NCBI GenBank assembly: GCA_011052165.1
Contig: DRJN01000004.1
Coordinates: 1-5,100 of the forward strand
Direction of reading: 5' to 3'
DNA length: 5,100 nt
Source: Gammaproteobacteria bacterium
Lineage (GTDB): Bacteria; Pseudomonadota; Gammaproteobacteria; UBA6429; Thiohalophilaceae
Shown: in pieces, positions 1-5,100 of the stretch
Position numbering within the stretch: position 1 is the first letter of the stretch
Layout: every line of letters starts with the position of its first letter
Notes under the pieces: generated by a model
Told to the model about the DNA's origin: nothing
Databases searched by the model: none
The model's input: only the letters and a program-made list of their open reading frames with translations
Program-made: the position numbers and the translations under genes

Positions 1-73
1 CACAGACAAACAAGGCCAGCAGATGCCAGCGGGAAGAAGGATTATCAAGTTGCGCGTAAATTTCTGCTTTCAT
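1..73 (-). CDS. Partial CDS, N-terminus of a probable membrane protein (runs off left edge)
   Basis: An ATG at 73-71 opens a minus-strand reading frame with no stop for 24 codons to the window edge. The peptide begins MKAEIYAQLDNPSSRWHLL and then turns hydrophobic (ALFVC), as at the start of a first membrane helix. A purine stretch AGAGA lies 6 nt before the ATG, a plausible ribosome binding site. The start is 12 bp after the GtrA stop, so it is probably the next gene of the same operon. Genes after a GtrA / polyprenyl-phosphate glycosyltransferase pair often encode a large integral-membrane glycosyltransferase (GtrC-like or ArnT/PMT-like) that uses the lipid-linked sugar. That identity is inferred from position and the hydrophobic turn only; no family motif is inside the window. 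Confidence 0.6.
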   Translation of the reverse strand, partial: MKAEIYAQLDNPSSRWHLLALFVC

Positions 74-85
74 TTATATTCTCTA

Positions 86-484
86 TTATTCTTCTGGTAA
101 TATTTTCTGCTGCACATTTACAGAAAAGGTCCACAGTTTGTTTGCCGCGAAGGTCCACAGAAGCACAACAAACGAAGCTGCAAGCTGCGCAAAAATATAA
201 AACAAAGCGAAGATATTTACCCCAAAAAACATTATTGTCATATTTATACCCGCGCCCACCACGGCCACAATAAAAAATTTCAACATCGCTTCACTATGCG
301 TCTTAGCACTCTGGAAAGTTACATGATAATTTAAAAAATAATTTATCAATGCTCCAACCATGAATCCTACTGTAGTCGCCCACACGGCCGCCATGCCAAC
401 AAGCTGCACCAATAATATAAGCGTGAGATAATGTCCAGCCGTTCCGACTCCACCCAGCATCGCAAACAAAATAAACTGCTTCAT
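86..484 (-). CDS. GtrA family membrane protein (putative lipid-linked sugar flippase)
   Basis: A 132-residue very hydrophobic protein with four predicted membrane helices (about residues 3-27, 33-55, 66-88 and 92-115). It carries the GtrA family signatures: a glycine-rich first helix after a short basic start (FAMLGGVGTAGHYL), an NYFLNYHVTF segment after helix 2, and the C-terminal FAANKLWTF. GtrA proteins are thought to help move polyprenyl-phosphate-linked sugars across the inner membrane. The gene follows the GT2 gene, the usual partner order. The start is uncertain: ATG at 484 fits the family's short N-terminus, while an in-frame GTG at 508 would add eight residues (MIVLDNDN) and leave only 5 bp after the GT2 stop. 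Neither has a strong Shine-Dalgarno sequence. The stop is TAA followed at once by TAG. It could instead act as an accessory subunit of the glycosyltransferase. Confidence 0.88.
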   Translation of the reverse strand: MKQFILFAMLGGVGTAGHYLTLILLVQLVGMAAVWATTVGFMVGALINYFLNYHVTFQSAKTHSEAMLKFFIVAVVGAGINMTIMFFGVNIFALFYIFAQLAASFVVLLWTFAANKLWTFSVNVQQKILPEE

Positions 485-513
485 ATTATCATTATCCAGC
501 ACTATCACTTTCT

Positions 514-1476
514 TTACTCTGCTGCCTGACCCCGTCTGGACCGAGGCTCACTGAAGTTATTAATAAAATAAAGCGGCCGGCGTTTGGTTTCGTTAAATAT
601 ACGTCCCACATATTCTCCCAGCACACCAATAGACATCAACTGTACACCGCCAAGAAACAGGATGATAACAATCATCGACGGATAACCCTGTACCAGATCG
701 CCATACAATAGAGTGCGAACAACAATAAACAGCCCATAACTGAAGGCGCCCAGTGCCGTCAGCAGCCCCAGATAACTGGCTAATTTCAAGGGTGCATTTG
801 AATACGAGGTAATCCCTTCAATCGCGAAATTCCACAGATGCCAGTAATTCCATTTACTTTCACCCGCATGTCGGGGATCGCGTTCATACATAACCGCCTT
901 CTGGCGATAGCCAATCCAGGTAAACAAGCCTTTCATGAAACGATGCTGCTCACCCAAGGTATTGAGTGCGTCCACCGCGCGCCGACTGAGCAACCGGTAA
1001 TCTCCAGTGTCTTCGGGTATTTTAATTTGACCAATCGTGCGCATCAAACGATAAAACAGATGTGCGCTCAGTTTTTTGAACGCCGACTCACCTTCACGTC
1101 GGGCGCGTTTGGCATAGATAACATCATAGCCCTTTTGCCATTCCTCAATCATCTGTGGAATTAATTCAGGTGGATCCTGCAAATCTGCATCAATCACAAC
1201 AACCGCATCCCCTTCCGCCTTGTGCAAACCTGCCGTCATGGCGATTTCCTTACCGAAGTTCCGGCTCAAATCGACAATAGCAACACGCGTATCCTGCTCA
1301 TAAAATTCACTCAGAAGGCTAAGTGAATCATCCCCACTACCATCATTGACATAGATGATTTCAGAATCCAGTACCAGGCCATCAAGCACTCGAGTAATGC
1401 GGGCATGAAATTCAGGCAACACCTCCAGTTCATTATAAACAGGAATGACGACCGAAAGCATATATTCAGCTTGCAT
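514..1476 (-). CDS. GT2 family polyprenyl-phosphate glycosyltransferase (GtrB/DPM1-like)
   Basis: A 320-residue protein with an N-terminal GT-A domain and two C-terminal membrane helices (about residues 230-254 and 267-290), the usual size and plan of bactoprenol glycosyltransferases such as GtrB and ArnC. Visible motifs are VVIPVYNE (9-16), VNDGSGDDS (43-51), the metal-binding DAD at 96-98 within DADLQDPPE, DTGDYRLL (156-163) and the acceptor-region RHAGESKW (202-209). It should transfer a sugar from a nucleotide donor to undecaprenyl phosphate at the cytoplasmic face; the sugar cannot be read from the sequence. The ATG at 1476 is chosen over an in-frame GTG at 1488 because AGGTGGAG (1490-1483) lies exactly 6 nt upstream of it. 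The start follows the GT4 stop by 1 bp and GtrA lies downstream, which supports a flippase-coupled role. Confidence 0.93.
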   Translation of the reverse strand: MQAEYMLSVVIPVYNELEVLPEFHARITRVLDGLVLDSEIIYVNDGSGDDSLSLLSEFYEQDTRVAIVDLSRNFGKEIAMTAGLHKAEGDAVVVIDADLQDPPELIPQMIEEWQKGYDVIYAKRARREGESAFKKLSAHLFYRLMRTIGQIKIPEDTGDYRLLSRRAVDALNTLGEQHRFMKGLFTWIGYRQKAVMYERDPRHAGESKWNYWHLWNFAIEGITSYSNAPLKLASYLGLLTALGAFSYGLFIVVRTLLYGDLVQGYPSMIVIILFLGGVQLMSIGVLGEYVGRIFNETKRRPLYFINNFSEPRSRRGQAAE

Positions 1477-1477
1477 A

Positions 1478-2587
1478 CTAAACTCCACCTATTGTTAGTA
1501 GATTTTCCAGCTTATTAAAGTGCAGATCTGCATTGAACTCCCGGTCGGCCCTGGTTTTTCCGGCCCTGGCCAGGCGGTTTTTCAAATCAGCATCATCATA
1601 GAGGCTTATTAATTCACGAGCCAGCGCCCTGGCATCTCCAGGAGGAATCAGTATTCCGGTTTTCTTATGCTCAATGATTTCCGGCACGCCACCGGCATCG
1701 GTGCCAATCACTGCTACCCCTGCACGCATGGCTTCCACCAGCACCAGTCCGAATGTCTCGCAATAAGTCAACAGTACAAGCACATCAAAACAGGGCATGA
1801 CCGACATTGGATTGTCGATAAAATCCAGGTAGCTGACGCGCGCCTCCAGATCCTGTTTTTTTACTGACTGTTTCAGTTTTTCAAAATAATCATTATCTAT
1901 TACCTGACCAACAAAGGTGGCGCTTATATTAAGTTTCCTGTTTGAAAGCAGCGCCATGGCCTCAACCAGTACATGTTGCCCCTTACCATATTCAATGCGT
2001 CCGAACAGGACCACCCTGAATTGACTCTGTTTTATCCTTTCAGGTAACCCGTTGCAATCAGGTTCATCGACCGTTTTATCGGCCACGCCAAGATACAGCA
2101 GTTTGATCTGATCGCTTGCAAGTGGTAAGCAGATATGCGCCTCTTTTTCTACCTGTTTTGAAATCGTCAGCATCATATCCACCTGACGGTAAAAAAAAGC
2201 ATGCACAAAATCTTTTTTTTGGCGCGTAATCCCCATGTGGCGGGTGTATATCAGTTTTACCCTGTACCGAAACAGTTTCAGGGAAAATCGTTTCGCCAAT
2301 GACGCAAGATTCAACTCTTTTCCCCAATGCATATGGATGACATCGATACGATGGCAGTTGATATATCGCGCCAGCTTCAGGGCATTAATGAATGGAAAAA
2401 ATTTAGCCTGTCTTGTCAGGTAAAATACAGGCCCCGATCTGCCCCTGTTTCTTTGTGCCAGTCGCCCATTCCCGGCAACGACAAAATGACACTCATGCCC
2501 CGCCTGCTGCAAATATTGCCATTCCCGCTCGGCATAAAGCTCAAGCCCACCAAGTCCGGGAGAAGTGCATAAAACCAGTATATTCAT
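1478..2587 (-). CDS. GT4 family glycosyltransferase (GT-B fold)
   Basis: A 369-residue retaining glycosyltransferase of the common GT4 type. The N-terminal Rossmann domain starts MNILVLCTSPGLGGLELYAE, with the glycine-rich acceptor-side loop GLGGLE at 11-16 and TRHMG near 115-119, where the family often has a functional His. The C-terminal donor domain shows FGRIEYGKG (195-203, with R197 and K202 placed as the donor-phosphate-binding pair) and the EX7E motif as E277 and E285 in CETFGLVLVEAMRAG, followed by GTDAGGVPEII. It should use a nucleotide sugar in the cytoplasm to extend a surface glycan; the exact sugar is not predictable. There is no signal peptide or membrane helix. The ATG at 2587 begins 2 bp after the GT9 stop and has no clear Shine-Dalgarno sequence, which suggests translational coupling. 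Confidence 0.92.
   Translation of the reverse strand: MNILVLCTSPGLGGLELYAEREWQYLQQAGHECHFVVAGNGRLAQRNRGRSGPVFYLTRQAKFFPFINALKLARYINCHRIDVIHMHWGKELNLASLAKRFSLKLFRYRVKLIYTRHMGITRQKKDFVHAFFYRQVDMMLTISKQVEKEAHICLPLASDQIKLLYLGVADKTVDEPDCNGLPERIKQSQFRVVLFGRIEYGKGQHVLVEAMALLSNRKLNISATFVGQVIDNDYFEKLKQSVKKQDLEARVSYLDFIDNPMSVMPCFDVLVLLTYCETFGLVLVEAMRAGVAVIGTDAGGVPEIIEHKKTGILIPPGDARALARELISLYDDADLKNRLARAGKTRADREFNADLHFNKLENLLTIGGV
1483..1490 (-). promoter_or_regulatory. Ribosome binding site of the GT2 gene
   Basis: The minus strand reads AGGTGGAG, a near-consensus Shine-Dalgarno sequence, 6 nt before the ATG at 1476. It lies inside the last codons of the GT4 gene. It decides the start, because the longer GTG start at 1488 would fall inside this site. 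It is the strongest ribosome binding site in the window, so the GT2 protein may be made more efficiently than its neighbours (inference). Confidence 0.85.
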
Positions 2588-2589
2588 AT

Positions 2590-3621
2590 TCAGGAAATAG
2601 AATCCGGTGGTATCTTCTGTATAAGACTATCTACAGAGTGAAACACTGCATCCACCTCCGGCTGACTACCATCCGGAGTAAATACCACATCATGTTGGCC
2701 GTAGCGCGGCCAGTAACGATAGGGCACGGTACTAAAAAAAATGCCCACCGTCGGCGTTTCTGTTGCAATAGCGAGATTACGCGTTCCAGTGTCATTACTA
2801 ACCAGCAATACCGCACCCCTGAGCAGGGCAATACTCTGCTCCAGGCTGCCCGCTTTCATAGGCGTGACGTTTGTCCTGTTCTTTAGCGGCGCCATGACAG
2901 CGTCTATAGATTCCCAGGCGGCTACACCTTCCAGCACGATATGCTCATAATCAGCATATTTGTCGGCAAGCTTCGCAATCAGTGCTGAAAACCGATCGGC
3001 TGACCAGCATTTTCCTGAAGTCGATGCAGTGGTAAAATAGACCAGATAGGGCCGATCCCGTTTCATGATCTCCTCGGTCAGGTCAAAACAGGGAGGCCAG
3101 TCGGTTTTCAGACCAATCAGATTCAGCATTTCCAGCATGGTTTCCAGCTCAAATTTTAGATCTGAGCGCAGCACAGCGGCATCATAAAGCAGGACGCGCT
3201 GTAGATGGTGATAGGGAAAGCCCAGTTTGAGTTTTGCCGGGTTCAACAAACATAACCAGGCAGAACGACTGGTCGACGCCAGATCGAATATGAGATCATG
3301 ATAGCCCAGCGCGCGCAATTGTCGGATCTGTTCACGCAGCGAAGTATCGCGCCGATCACTGCCATGGGCGATATGAATCCTGTCAACCATATCCTCCGGC
3401 ACACAGAAGCTGTAATTGCTCACGATACTAAGCGTTATTTTTGCGTGGGGAAAGTGTTTGCGAAGCTCCCGCAGAAAGGCTCGGGTTAGCACCATATCGC
3501 CAAATGCCGCATGACGAATCACGGCGATATTATTAACCTTTTCCGGCTCGATCGCCGCCGCCCTGCCAGCCGCCGATCGGGCGGCCCAGGCCCCCCGCTC
3601 AAACCATAGCTTTAATCCCAT
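2590..3621 (-). CDS. GT9 family (heptosyltransferase-like) glycosyltransferase, atypical
   Basis: A 343-residue GT-B protein resembling LPS heptosyltransferases. The N-terminal domain has IAVIRHAAFGDMVLTRAFLREL (residues 32-53, first 20 of which cover the GD-x-x-x-T loop). The C-terminal donor domain has TTASTSGKCWSADRFSAL (197-214) and SNDTGTRNLAIA (275-286). GT9 enzymes usually have His in this last motif (D-S/T-G-x-x-H-x-A); here Asn282 occupies that place, so donor binding or activity may differ. A basic, alanine-rich extension of about 28 residues, encoded by unusually GC-rich DNA, precedes the normal family start; no other in-frame start is evident, but no good Shine-Dalgarno sequence precedes the ATG at 3621. 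It is the first clear gene of the minus-strand operon, and its start lies against an inverted-repeat arm. An ADP-heptose substrate is likely by family but not proven. Confidence 0.88.
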   Translation of the reverse strand: MGLKLWFERGAWAARSAAGRAAAIEPEKVNNIAVIRHAAFGDMVLTRAFLRELRKHFPHAKITLSIVSNYSFCVPEDMVDRIHIAHGSDRRDTSLREQIRQLRALGYHDLIFDLASTSRSAWLCLLNPAKLKLGFPYHHLQRVLLYDAAVLRSDLKFELETMLEMLNLIGLKTDWPPCFDLTEEIMKRDRPYLVYFTTASTSGKCWSADRFSALIAKLADKYADYEHIVLEGVAAWESIDAVMAPLKNRTNVTPMKAGSLEQSIALLRGAVLLVSNDTGTRNLAIATETPTVGIFFSTVPYRYWPRYGQHDVVFTPDGSQPEVDAVFHSVDSLIQKIPPDSIS

Positions 3622-3626
3622 GCTTT

Positions 3627-3820
3627 AATCTGGAATCCACAGTTGAACAGCATGTAGAGTTGTTCTGAGCGCTTGATTTGCATAGCAAGGCGAGTGCTCA
3701 GGGCGGCTATACATGTTGTAGCGCTCTACCCAATGGGTGAAGGGTGGAAATACAAATAGTGTTAATAATTTCATATCGCGACAAAGGCTCCTCGTAGTGG
3801 TCAACTGCGGAATCCAGGTT
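3627..3820. repeat. Imperfect inverted-repeat element (MITE-like or structured leader)
   Basis: The left arm 3627-3648 and the right arm 3799-3820 are inverted copies matching at 18 of 22 positions (16 of 19 in the core 3630-3648 / 3799-3817; shared pattern CTGGAWTCCRCAGTTGAMC). They enclose 150 bp containing a second short inverted pair (GTAGAG 3654-3659, CTCTAC 3724-3729) and a strong central hairpin. The size of about 190 bp and the lack of a recognisable gene resemble a miniature inverted-repeat element, but I see no target-site duplication next to the arms. The left arm ends 5 bp before the GT9 start codon at 3621. It may instead be an RNA leader structure rather than a mobile element. 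Confidence 0.4.
3665..3701 (+). repeat. Long hairpin inside the intergenic inverted-repeat element
   Basis: The stem 3665-3675 pairs with 3691-3701 over 11 bp (CTGAGCGCTTG with CGAGTGCTCAG, two pairs being G-U in plus-strand RNA). After one A/G mismatch, 3677-3681 pairs with 3685-3689 (one G-U) around an ATA loop. In RNA from the plus strand this gives 16 pairs; in minus-strand RNA the three wobbles become A/C mismatches, so the fold favours plus-strand RNA. There is no T-run after it, so it is not a standard intrinsic terminator. Confidence 0.6.
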
Positions 3821-3872
3821 TCTTGCCTTATTTTGCTTATCATTAGTAAAAAATACCGATATTATTTGCCAT

Positions 3873-4898
3873 ATGCAATCCACAGCAAAAAAAATACTCA
3901 TTATACGCAACGATAAACTTGGCGATTTCATGCTTGCTTTCCCTGCCTTTGCCCAACTCAAGCAAAATCTGCCGGATACTGAACTGCATATTCTGGTTCC
4001 CGAATATACCCGTCCCCTTGCCGAGGCCTGTGAATATATCGACCAGATCATACTTGATCCAGGTAAAAAGGGGGGATTCTGGAGCCTGACAAAGCAGCTG
4101 CGAAGCCAGCACTACGATGCCGTTATAACCCTGTATTCCACCACCCGCATTGGTCTGGCTGTACGCTTTGCGGGTATCACCGAACGCATCGCCCCGGCGA
4201 CCAAACTGGCGCAGATATTCTACACCAAACGATTAAGCCAGCACCGCTCTCTTTCCAGGAAACCGGAATATGCCTATAACCGGGATATGGTCAATTACTA
4301 TCTGTTTCTGCACGGACATAAACCTGCGCCTTTACCCGAACCGCCCTACCTGCACTTTGATGATACTCATATCAGTCTGCTCAAACAGCAATTCTGTCAG
4401 CAGCACGATATCAACACAGATTCGGGGCTGATCTTTATTCATCCCGGGAGTGGCGGTTCAGCAGGCAACCTGTCCCTGTCGCAGTTTGCCCTGCTGGCCC
4501 GTAGCCTGCATGCAACACGCCCCCTGCATATCATCCTGTCCTCTGGACCCACTGAAGCCGCACAGGTGCAGAAATTTAGCCGTCTGCTGGGTGAGGACTG
4601 CCCACACAGCCTTTATGTTTCTGATGAAGGCCTGCGCTGCTTCGCCGAACATATCCAGTTTGCCGATCTGTTTATCAGCGGCTCCACCGGCCCTCTACAT
4701 ATTGCCGGCGCCCTCGATCGCCCCACTGCGGCATTTTACACCAGACGACGTTCGGCCACATCTTTACGCTGGCAAACCCTGAATTCAGAAAATCGAAGAC
4801 TCGCCTTCTCACCGCCGGAAAATGCCGAAGAAGAGGATATGAGCAGTATTAATATTGAAGAAGCTGCGAAACAAATCAGTGAAAAATTCCTGAAATAA
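3873..4898 (+). CDS. GT9 family glycosyltransferase (heptosyltransferase-like)
   Basis: A 341-residue GT-B protein of the lipopolysaccharide heptosyltransferase family. The N-terminal domain starts with KKILIIRNDKLGDFMLAFPA (6-25), containing the conserved N-D-x-x-G-D loop near the acceptor site. The C-terminal domain has IHPGSGGSAGNLSLSQFALL (189-208) and the donor-binding SGSTGPLHIAGA (269-280) with the family His at 276, so this copy looks catalytically complete. It would transfer ADP-heptose or a related sugar to an LPS core or glycolipid at the inner face of the inner membrane. No signal peptide or membrane helix is seen. The ATG at 3873 has no Shine-Dalgarno sequence before it, and no earlier in-frame start is apparent. 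It is transcribed away from the minus-strand glycosyltransferase operon. The C-terminus is acidic, then ends in a short helix-like tail. Exact sugar and acceptor are unknown. Confidence 0.92.
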   Translation: MQSTAKKILIIRNDKLGDFMLAFPAFAQLKQNLPDTELHILVPEYTRPLAEACEYIDQIILDPGKKGGFWSLTKQLRSQHYDAVITLYSTTRIGLAVRFAGITERIAPATKLAQIFYTKRLSQHRSLSRKPEYAYNRDMVNYYLFLHGHKPAPLPEPPYLHFDDTHISLLKQQFCQQHDINTDSGLIFIHPGSGGSAGNLSLSQFALLARSLHATRPLHIILSSGPTEAAQVQKFSRLLGEDCPHSLYVSDEGLRCFAEHIQFADLFISGSTGPLHIAGALDRPTAAFYTRRRSATSLRWQTLNSENRRLAFSPPENAEEEDMSSINIEEAAKQISEKFLK

Positions 4899-4911
4899 AC
4901 ACTCAGTAAAT

Positions 4912-5008
4912 ACCGCAGAGAACGCGACCGGAGCAACGCGTAGGAAATACCGGATGAAACTCGCAAAGCGAGATTCTCACGGTGCAAAGACGCGGAGGCG
5001 CAGAGAAA
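4912..5008. repeat. Purine-rich intergenic repeat-like sequence
   Basis: Downstream of the plus-strand GT9 gene lie related purine-rich segments: ACCGCAGAGAACGCG (4912-4926) and the longer 4979-5008, which is built from units like GCAAAGACGC, GGAGGCGC and AGAGAAA. From memory, sequence of this style (CGCAGAG / GCAAAGACGC runs) occurs as dispersed intergenic repeats in many proteobacterial genomes. Between them, CTCGC-AAA-GCGAG (4960-4972) is a small hairpin. No gene is visible here. Copy number cannot be tested in this window. Confidence 0.4.
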
Positions 5009-5014
5009 TCAACA

Positions 5015-5035
5015 ACCACCCGCAGAGCGGGTGGT
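5015..5035. repeat. Perfect 9-bp hairpin, AGA loop
   Basis: ACCACCCGC (5015-5023) and GCGGGTGGT (5027-5035) are perfectly complementary around AGA. It lacks a following T-run on the plus strand; on the minus strand the downstream sequence is TGTTGATTTC, only weakly T-rich. It may help end transcription from either side, or be part of a REP-like or insertion-sequence end. Confidence 0.6.
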
Positions 5036-5043
5036 ATGATGAA

Positions 5044-5060
5044 AGCCCCTGGAAGGGGCT
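5044..5060. repeat. Perfect 7-bp hairpin, GGA loop
   Basis: AGCCCCT (5044-5050) and AGGGGCT (5054-5060) pair perfectly around GGA, only 8 bp from the preceding hairpin. Read on the minus strand it is followed by TTTCATC, a poor T-run, and lies 10 bp after a possible minus-strand stop codon at 5073-5071. It could be a weak terminator for a gene to the right, or one of a paired set of repeat hairpins. A 10-bp palindrome TTAACGTTAA lies beside it at 5065-5074. Confidence 0.55.
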
Positions 5061-5070
5061 ATGGTTAACG

Positions 5071-5100
5071 TTAAACTCTTGCCCACCTCACATTTGCTCC
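5071..5100 (-). CDS. Possible C-terminal end of a minus-strand gene (partial)
   Basis: The minus strand is open from the right edge for nine codons (GANVRWARV) and stops with TAA at 5073-5071, shortly before the two hairpins. That would place a gene end just upstream of terminator-like structures, facing the plus-strand GT9 gene. Nine codons are far too few to prove coding or assign a family, so this is a pointer only. Confidence 0.15.
   Translation of the reverse strand, partial: GANVRWARV

Larger units (their letters stand above)
3622..3872. other. Divergent intergenic region between two GT9 genes
   Basis: These 251 bp must hold the promoters for the plus-strand GT9 gene and probably for the minus-strand operon, but no convincing sigma-70 pair stands out. 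The best plus-strand candidate is TTGCCT (3823-3828) with TAAAAA (3847-3852) at 18 bp spacing, four matches of six in each box, which is weak. The region is AT-rich at 3739-3780 and 3828-3872 and otherwise holds a large imperfect inverted repeat and a hairpin, listed separately. Short open frames exist on the minus strand but none is recognisable as a protein. Confidence 0.6.

Noticed and set aside
838..1164. A 108-codon plus-strand open frame.
   Set aside because: It lies wholly opposite the GT2 coding sequence, whose motifs are unambiguous on the minus strand.
2413..2886. A 157-codon plus-strand open frame.
   Set aside because: It spans the junction of the GT4 and GT9 genes on the opposite strand, both well supported, and its translation shows no recognisable domain.
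3630..3817. Integron attC-like site, because GTTGAAC (3642-3648) fits GTTRRRY.
   Set aside because: The order is reversed: attC should start with RYYYAAC and end with GTTRRRY, and the right-hand GGTCAAC does not fit RYYYAAC. No cassette or integrase is visible.
3625..3843. A 72-codon minus-strand open frame (or 49 codons from ATG 3774) ending 3 bp before the GT9 start.
   Set aside because: Its ends coincide with the two inverted-repeat arms, the composition does not resemble a known protein, and the GAGGAG upstream of 3774 is 13 nt away, too far for a good ribosome site. A small leader peptide cannot be ruled out.
3823..3852. Plus-strand promoter TTGCCT / TAAAAA with 18 bp spacing.
   Set aside because: Only four of six matches in each box in AT-rich DNA, so it is not distinguishable from chance; mentioned only in the intergenic entry.
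5015..5060. Rho-independent terminators.
   Set aside because: The stems are good but neither is followed by a proper T-run on either strand, so they are listed as hairpins, not terminators.
4899..5100. CRISPR array.
   Set aside because: The repeated units are short, irregular and not separated by uniform spacers.

Overview
The window reads as part of a cell-surface polysaccharide / lipopolysaccharide glycosylation locus, most likely from a Gram-negative bacterium and plausibly a gammaproteobacterium. That placement rests on two ADP-heptose-type (GT9) glycosyltransferases, a GtrA flippase-like protein, a polyprenyl-phosphate glycosyltransferase and moderate GC. No taxonomic marker gene is present, so it is an inference.

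Layout. Positions 3621 down to 1 hold a tight minus-strand run: a GT9 heptosyltransferase-like protein (2590-3621), a GT4 glycosyltransferase (1478-2587), a GT2 polyprenyl-phosphate glycosyltransferase with two C-terminal membrane helices (514-1476), a GtrA-family membrane protein (86-484, or to 508), and the first 24 codons of a further protein that runs off the left edge (1-73). The first three junctions are 1 to 29 bp apart, and the last is 12 bp, so one transcript is likely. A second GT9 gene (3873-4898) points the other way, on the plus strand.

Between the divergent GT9 genes, 3622-3872 contains an imperfect 22-bp inverted repeat (3627-3648 / 3799-3820) enclosing a long hairpin (3665-3701). 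It looks like a small non-coding insertion or a structured leader, and it sits directly against the start codon of the minus-strand GT9 gene. To the right of the plus-strand gene, 4899-5100 holds purine-rich repeat-like sequence, two compact perfect hairpins and possibly the last nine codons of a minus-strand gene. It looks like an intergenic repeat or the edge of a mobile element.

How the genes may work together (inference). The GT9 and GT4 enzymes would add sugars, using nucleotide-activated donors, to a lipid A-core or other glycolipid acceptor on the cytoplasmic face. The GT2 protein would charge undecaprenyl phosphate with one sugar, GtrA would help move that lipid-linked sugar across the inner membrane, and the truncated left-edge gene is the right place for the periplasmic transferase that uses it. 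The parts belong to known families. I see no clear evidence of a wholly new system; the least explained parts are the intergenic inverted-repeat element and the right-hand hairpin cluster.
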